A stretch of 17,003 nt of DNA, from NCBI GenBank assembly GCA_016926135.1, contig JAFGPH010000227.1, positions 1-17,003 on the forward strand. The letters are read 5' to 3'. Source of the DNA: Deltaproteobacteria bacterium (GTDB lineage Bacteria > Desulfobacterota > DSM-4660 > Desulfatiglandales > HGW-15). Under the pieces are notes generated by a model, which ran no database searches, was not told where the DNA came from, and saw nothing but the letters and a program-made list of their open reading frames with translations. Positions 14,038 to 17,003 of the stretch are shown piece by piece. Numbering within the stretch: position 1 is the stretch's first letter; each line of letters opens with the position of its first letter. A program made the position numbers and the translations under genes.

Positions 14038-14559
14038 ATGGCAAAGAAAGAGTCGGTGATGAAGGATGAGGACAGGCCGGAGACCGCAGGGGAGGAAAAG
14101 GCGACGAAAAAGGGGTTTCCCCTGAAGCTGGTCATTCTCCTGGTGGTTGTCCTGGGCCTGGCCGGAGGGGGTGGCTACGCCTGGAAGGCCGGGGTGTTGA
14201 AAAAGCTTCTGGGAGGGGGCAAACCGGCCCATGCGGCAAAGGAACAGAAGGTGGAAATCGGCCCCATTCGACCCATGGAGACCTTCATCGTGAATCTGGC
14301 TGATCCGATGGGAAAGAGATACCTGAAGGTGAAAATGGAACTGGAACTGGACGGCGAGGGCGTGCTTCCGGAGATCGAAAAGAGGCTCCCCCAGATGAAG
14401 GATACGATCCTCACCACACTGAGCAGCAAGACCTTTGACGACGTCAATACCCTGGAGGGAAAGATGCAGTTGAGGATGGAGCTGATGGCCATGCTGAATC
14501 AGTACCTCAAGATGGGGAAGATCGCGAACATCTATTTCACGGAATTCATCGTGCAGTAA
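14038..14559 (+). CDS. fliL: Flagellar basal body-associated protein FliL
   Basis: Single-pass inner-membrane protein that surrounds and stabilises stator units; 173 residues. A charged cytoplasmic N-terminus of about 27 residues (many Lys/Glu) precedes one transmembrane helix, LKLVILLVVVLGLAGGGGYA. The periplasmic domain follows with GPIRPMETFIVNLADPMGKR, YLKVKMELELDG and the family-typical ending TILTTLSSKTFDDVNTLEGK, LRMELMAMLNQYL and IYFTEFIVQ. The ATG has GGGAG 8 nt upstream. It sits 66 bp after motA in the place where motB is often found, and it is followed by fliM after 49 bp that include a terminator-like hairpin. Confidence 0.94.
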   Translation: MAKKESVMKDEDRPETAGEEKATKKGFPLKLVILLVVVLGLAGGGGYAWKAGVLKKLLGGGKPAHAAKEQKVEIGPIRPMETFIVNLADPMGKRYLKVKMELELDGEGVLPEIEKRLPQMKDTILTTLSSKTFDDVNTLEGKMQLRMELMAMLNQYLKMGKIANIYFTEFIVQ

Positions 14560-14562
14560 ATC

Positions 14563-14589
14563 TGCCGGTGCCTGCGCACCGGGCATTTT
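14563..14589 (+). terminator. Weak terminator-like hairpin between fliL and fliM
   Basis: CCGGTGC (14565-14571) pairs perfectly with GCACCGG (14576-14582) over a CTGC loop. An extra TG/CA pair joins across a one-base bulge, and TTTT follows at 14586-14589. The U-run is short and the downstream genes clearly belong to the same cluster, so partial termination (attenuation) or mRNA protection is more likely than a full stop. Confidence 0.4.
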
Positions 14590-14608
14590 CACGCAAGGAA
14601 GAAGGCCC

Positions 14609-15589
14609 TTGAGCAAACTGCTTTCCCAGGATGAAGTCGATGCCCTCTTGAAGGGGCTGGACACCGGAGACATCGAGAGCGAGCAGGTCCCGGACGAGAC
14701 CGAAGCCGCCCTGGAGACCTTTGACTGGGCCAGTCTGGGCAGGAACATCCGGGGTAGCATGCCCATGTTGGATGTGGTGAACAGCCGTTTTTGCCAGCGG
14801 TTCAGGGCGACGCTCTCCAGCATCCTCCGCAGGCTCTACGATATCAGTCCGGAGCCTGTGGAAACCATCAAGTTCAGCGAGTTCCAAAGGTCCCTGCCAG
14901 TTCCGACAAGCATGCACCTCTTCAAGCTGGAGCCCCTCAGGGGAGTCGGTATCCTGGTCATGGAGAGCCGTCTCGTGTTCAGCCTGGTAGAGGCATTCTT
15001 CGGCGGAACGGGATCCGGGTCCACCAAGATCGAGGGAAGGGATTTCACCCCCATCGAGAAAAGGGTCATTGAAAAGGTCGTCCAGATGGCGCTCATCAAT
15101 ATGACCGATGCGTGGGAGGAGGTCCATCCGATCAAGACGGAGTTCATCCGCTCGGAGAGCAACCCCCTTGCCGTCAACGTGGTCCCCCCCGAGGAACTTC
15201 TGGTCTCCGCCCGATTCGAGGTGGAACTCAACAAGGGTCTGGGAAAGATCATCGTGTGCATTCCCATATCCTCCTTTCAGCCGATCCGCCAGAAACTGGC
15301 CGGAGGCTACCTGAGCGAGGAAATCAGGACGGATCAAACGTGGGTCAAGGTTCTGAATGAGAAGCTGAAACCCATAGAAGTCGAGCTGCAGGTCATCCTG
15401 GGCCGAACCTCCCTCTCCATAAAGGATCTCCAGAACCTGAGACCCGGAGACATCATCCTGCTCGACAACAGTTTCAGGAGTCCCGTGACAGCCATGGTGG
15501 AGGGGATTCCCAAGTATGAGGGCTATGTGGGGCGTCGCAACAACAAGAAGGTCTTCAGGGTGGAACAGCCCCTGATCCTTCCGGTTTAG
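14609..15589 (+). CDS. fliM: Flagellar motor switch protein FliM
   Basis: C-ring component that binds phosphorylated CheY and links FliG to FliN, setting rotation direction; 326 residues. The N-terminus SKLLSQDEVDALLKGLD carries the EIDALL-type CheY-binding motif. The middle domain contains FDWASLGRNIRGSMPMLDVV, FCQRFRATLSSILRRLYDIS and the GGxG motif in FFGGTGSGSTKIEGRDFTPI. The C-terminal FliN-like (SpoA) domain is about residues 245-320: LQVILGRTSLSIKDLQNLRP, GDIILLDN. The start is TTG at 14609. It gives the right N-terminus and has AGGA 9 nt upstream, and no ATG or GTG fits ahead of the conserved motif. Use of TTG suggests lowered translation relative to its neighbours. Confidence 0.95.
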   Translation: MSKLLSQDEVDALLKGLDTGDIESEQVPDETEAALETFDWASLGRNIRGSMPMLDVVNSRFCQRFRATLSSILRRLYDISPEPVETIKFSEFQRSLPVPTSMHLFKLEPLRGVGILVMESRLVFSLVEAFFGGTGSGSTKIEGRDFTPIEKRVIEKVVQMALINMTDAWEEVHPIKTEFIRSESNPLAVNVVPPEELLVSARFEVELNKGLGKIIVCIPISSFQPIRQKLAGGYLSEEIRTDQTWVKVLNEKLKPIEVELQVILGRTSLSIKDLQNLRPGDIILLDNSFRSPVTAMVEGIPKYEGYVGRRNNKKVFRVEQPLILPV

Positions 15590-15621
15590 AGCACCAAAGA
15601 CTGAAGACAGAGGTTGTTCCT

Positions 15622-15996
15622 ATGAGCACAGAAACAGGAAAAGCGGACGGCATGCCGGGAGATCCCGGCACCCAGGCGGTGGCCCGAGAGGTGACTTTTG
15701 CCGACATCGAACCGGGTCAGGAGGAGATGGGGAACCCGCAGAATATGGAGTTTCTCCTGGATGTCCCCCTGGAGATCACCGTGGAACTCGGGAAGAACAA
15801 GATTACCATCGGGGACCTGCTGAAACTGAGCCAGGGTTCCGTGGTGGAACTCGACAGGACCACGGAGCAGCCTCTGGAGATCTTTGTGAACAAGAAGTTG
15901 ATGGCCCAGGGAGAGGTGGTGGTCGTGAACGACAGGTTCGGTATCCGTCTCACCAACATCATCAGTCCCGGGGACCGGTTGAGGAGGCTCTCCTGA
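15622..15996 (+). CDS. fliN: Flagellar motor switch protein FliN
   Basis: C-ring base protein that tetramerises with the FliM C-terminus and also docks FliH/FliI export cargo; 124 residues. The SpoA domain fills the C-terminal 75 residues: FLLDVPLEITVELGKNKITI, GDLLKLSQGSVVELDRTTEQ, PLEIFVNKKLMAQGEVVVVN, DRFGIRLTNIISPGDRL, a very clear FliN signature. The first 45 residues are acidic, Gly-rich and probably flexible. The ATG has AGAGG 8 nt upstream and lies 32 bp after fliM. Confidence 0.95.
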   Translation: MSTETGKADGMPGDPGTQAVAREVTFADIEPGQEEMGNPQNMEFLLDVPLEITVELGKNKITIGDLLKLSQGSVVELDRTTEQPLEIFVNKKLMAQGEVVVVNDRFGIRLTNIISPGDRLRRLS

Positions 15997-16047
15997 AGAC
16001 GGACCCTGCAGGGGGCTTCAGGAAGGGCTGGAAGGAGAGTTGAGGGT

Positions 16048-16440
16048 TTGAGTCCCGAATTAGCCGGTGCTTCCCTGAAGATGGTCGGATCCCTCGCAAT
16101 CGTGCTGGGACTGATCCTCGTCCTTTTCTACGCGGTCAAGCGGTTCAGGCCCCGAACGTTTGGCTCCGCCCAGGTCCCGGAAATGCGTCTCCTCGGGACC
16201 TTGAGTCTGGCCCCGAAAAGGGCATTGGCCCTGGTGGAACTGCGTGATCAATGGATGGTTGTGGGTGTGGGCACGGACAGTGTGACCCTGGTCACGAAAA
16301 TGGATCGACCGCCGGAACCCGAACCGGAGGAGACCCCGGTTGCCCGCAGCGGAAGGAGTTTTCAGTCCTTTCTTCAGCAAAGCGGGCTCCGGCAGCCATG
16401 GAAAGGCCTGACGGCCAAGAGGAGCCATGAGAATTCCTAG
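16048..16440 (+). CDS. fliO: Flagellar biosynthetic protein FliO
   Basis: Small membrane protein that assists assembly of the FliP ring of the flagellar export gate; 130 residues. A single transmembrane helix, MVGSLAIVLGLILVLFYAVK (about residues 12-31), is followed by basic RFRPR. The cytoplasmic FliO domain reads MRLLGTLSLAPKRALALVEL, DQWMVVGVGTDSVTLV. The tail is Pro/Glu-rich and then basic. The start is taken as TTG at 16048, with AGGAG 10 nt upstream. An ATG at residue 12 has no comparable site and would begin at the membrane helix. Its 3' end overlaps fliP by 14 nt, indicating coupled translation. Confidence 0.85.
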   Translation: MSPELAGASLKMVGSLAIVLGLILVLFYAVKRFRPRTFGSAQVPEMRLLGTLSLAPKRALALVELRDQWMVVGVGTDSVTLVTKMDRPPEPEPEETPVARSGRSFQSFLQQSGLRQPWKGLTAKRSHENS

Positions 16441-17003
16441 GGGAAAGATTCCGGGGTGGTCCTGGACGGCTGCCATTCTGCTCGTCCTTGCCGTGGCGTC
16501 CCCGTCAGGGGCGCAGGCTTTACCGTCCTTCCCCGCGCTGAAGATCGGGGTGGAGGCGGTCGATCAGCCCCAGCAGGTTTCCGTTCTGCTCCAGATCCTG
16601 TTTCTCCTGACGGTGCTTTCCCTGGCCCCGGCCATCCTGGTCATGACGACCTCCTTCACGAGACTGGCCGTGGTTTTCTCCATGCTCCGGCATGCCCTGG
16701 GCACCCAGCAGATGCCGCCCAACCAGATCCTCGTGGGTCTGGCCCTCCTGCTCACCTTCTTTCTCATGTCCCCCGTGTACCAGAAGATCCACGAGGAGGC
16801 CCTGAAGCCCTACCTGGCCGAAGAGATCTCCCAGCAGGAGGCGTTGAAAAAAGCCCTCGACCCCATGCGGGAATTCATGTTCAAGCAGACCAGGAAAAAG
16901 GACATTTCCCTTTTCATCAACATTTCCAAATCTGAGAAACCCCACACCCTGGCGGATATCCCCACGACGGTTCTCGTTTCTTCCTTTGTGGTGAGCGAAC
17001 TCA
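16427..17003 (+). CDS. fliP: Flagellar export gate protein FliP, 3' end cut off
   Basis: Core subunit of the FliPQR export gate; the first 192 codons are present. It begins with a cleavable signal peptide (residues 1-29, ending near SPSGA), as many FliP proteins do. Then come VSVLLQILFLLTVLSLAPAI, LVMTTSFTRLAVVFSMLRHA, LGTQQMPPNQILVGLALLLT and FFLMSPVYQKIHEEAL, all diagnostic for FliP. The visible end PTTVLVSSFVVSEL is the usual lead into the last membrane segments. About 55-60 residues should lie beyond the edge, likely followed by fliQ and fliR. The ATG overlaps the end of fliO, with AGAGG 4 nt upstream. Confidence 0.95.
   Translation, partial: MRIPRGKIPGWSWTAAILLVLAVASPSGAQALPSFPALKIGVEAVDQPQQVSVLLQILFLLTVLSLAPAILVMTTSFTRLAVVFSMLRHALGTQQMPPNQILVGLALLLTFFLMSPVYQKIHEEALKPYLAEEISQQEALKKALDPMREFMFKQTRKKDISLFINISKSEKPHTLADIPTTVLVSSFVVSEL

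Noticed and set aside
13105..14823. A 572-codon minus-strand frame across motA, fliL and fliM
   Set aside because: Antisense to three well-conserved flagellar genes, with low-complexity His/Gly/Asp-rich translation and no start signals.

Overview
The window is about 60% GC (estimated by eye) and holds two unrelated, densely packed gene blocks facing away from each other, separated by about 540 bp of lower-GC intergenic DNA. The organism is a flagellated Gram-negative bacterium, shown by a tripartite RND pump with an outer-membrane component. It probably belongs to the deltaproteobacterial / Desulfobacterota group. That placement is an inference from sigma-54 (-24/-12) promoters driving hook and motor genes, a Maf-type glycosylation gene inside the hook cluster, and a PomA/MotP-like stator gene. 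No taxonomic marker such as rRNA lies in the window.

Left block (1-6543, minus strand): a TetR-family repressor is followed, in transcription order, by an AcrA-like periplasmic adaptor lipoprotein, an AcrB-like HAE1 RND transporter and an OprM/NodT-like outer-membrane factor. The last gene runs off the left edge. Spacings are 62, 12 and 4 bp, so this looks like one operon led by its own regulator. A good sigma-70-type promoter (TTGACA-N16-TAGAAT) lies upstream of tetR, with inverted repeats at its -10/start region that could be the operator.

Intergenic centre (6544-7071): no convincing gene. It contains the tetR promoter, a long nested inverted repeat (6663-6765) of unknown nature, smaller palindromes and a sigma-54 promoter reading right.

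Right block (7014-17003, plus strand): a flagellar cluster in two apparent transcription units, each opened by a near-identical sigma-54 promoter (TGTGGCACA-S-AG-S-TTGCT). Unit 1 is fliK-flgD-(possible 32-aa ORF)-flgE-maf: hook-length control, hook cap, hook subunit and a Maf-type flagellar glycosylation protein. Unit 2 is motA-fliL-fliM-fliN-fliO-fliP: stator, stator-associated protein, C-ring switch and the start of the export gate. The last gene runs off the right edge. motB is absent where it would normally follow motA.

Points most worth checking are the structured repeat at 6663-6765, the orphan Na+-type motA, the Maf gene and the two-hairpin leader before it, the tiny ORF that exactly fills the flgD-flgE gap, and the unusually long adaptor hairpin in the efflux system. 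I found no CRISPR array, tRNA, rRNA, transposase or phage gene.
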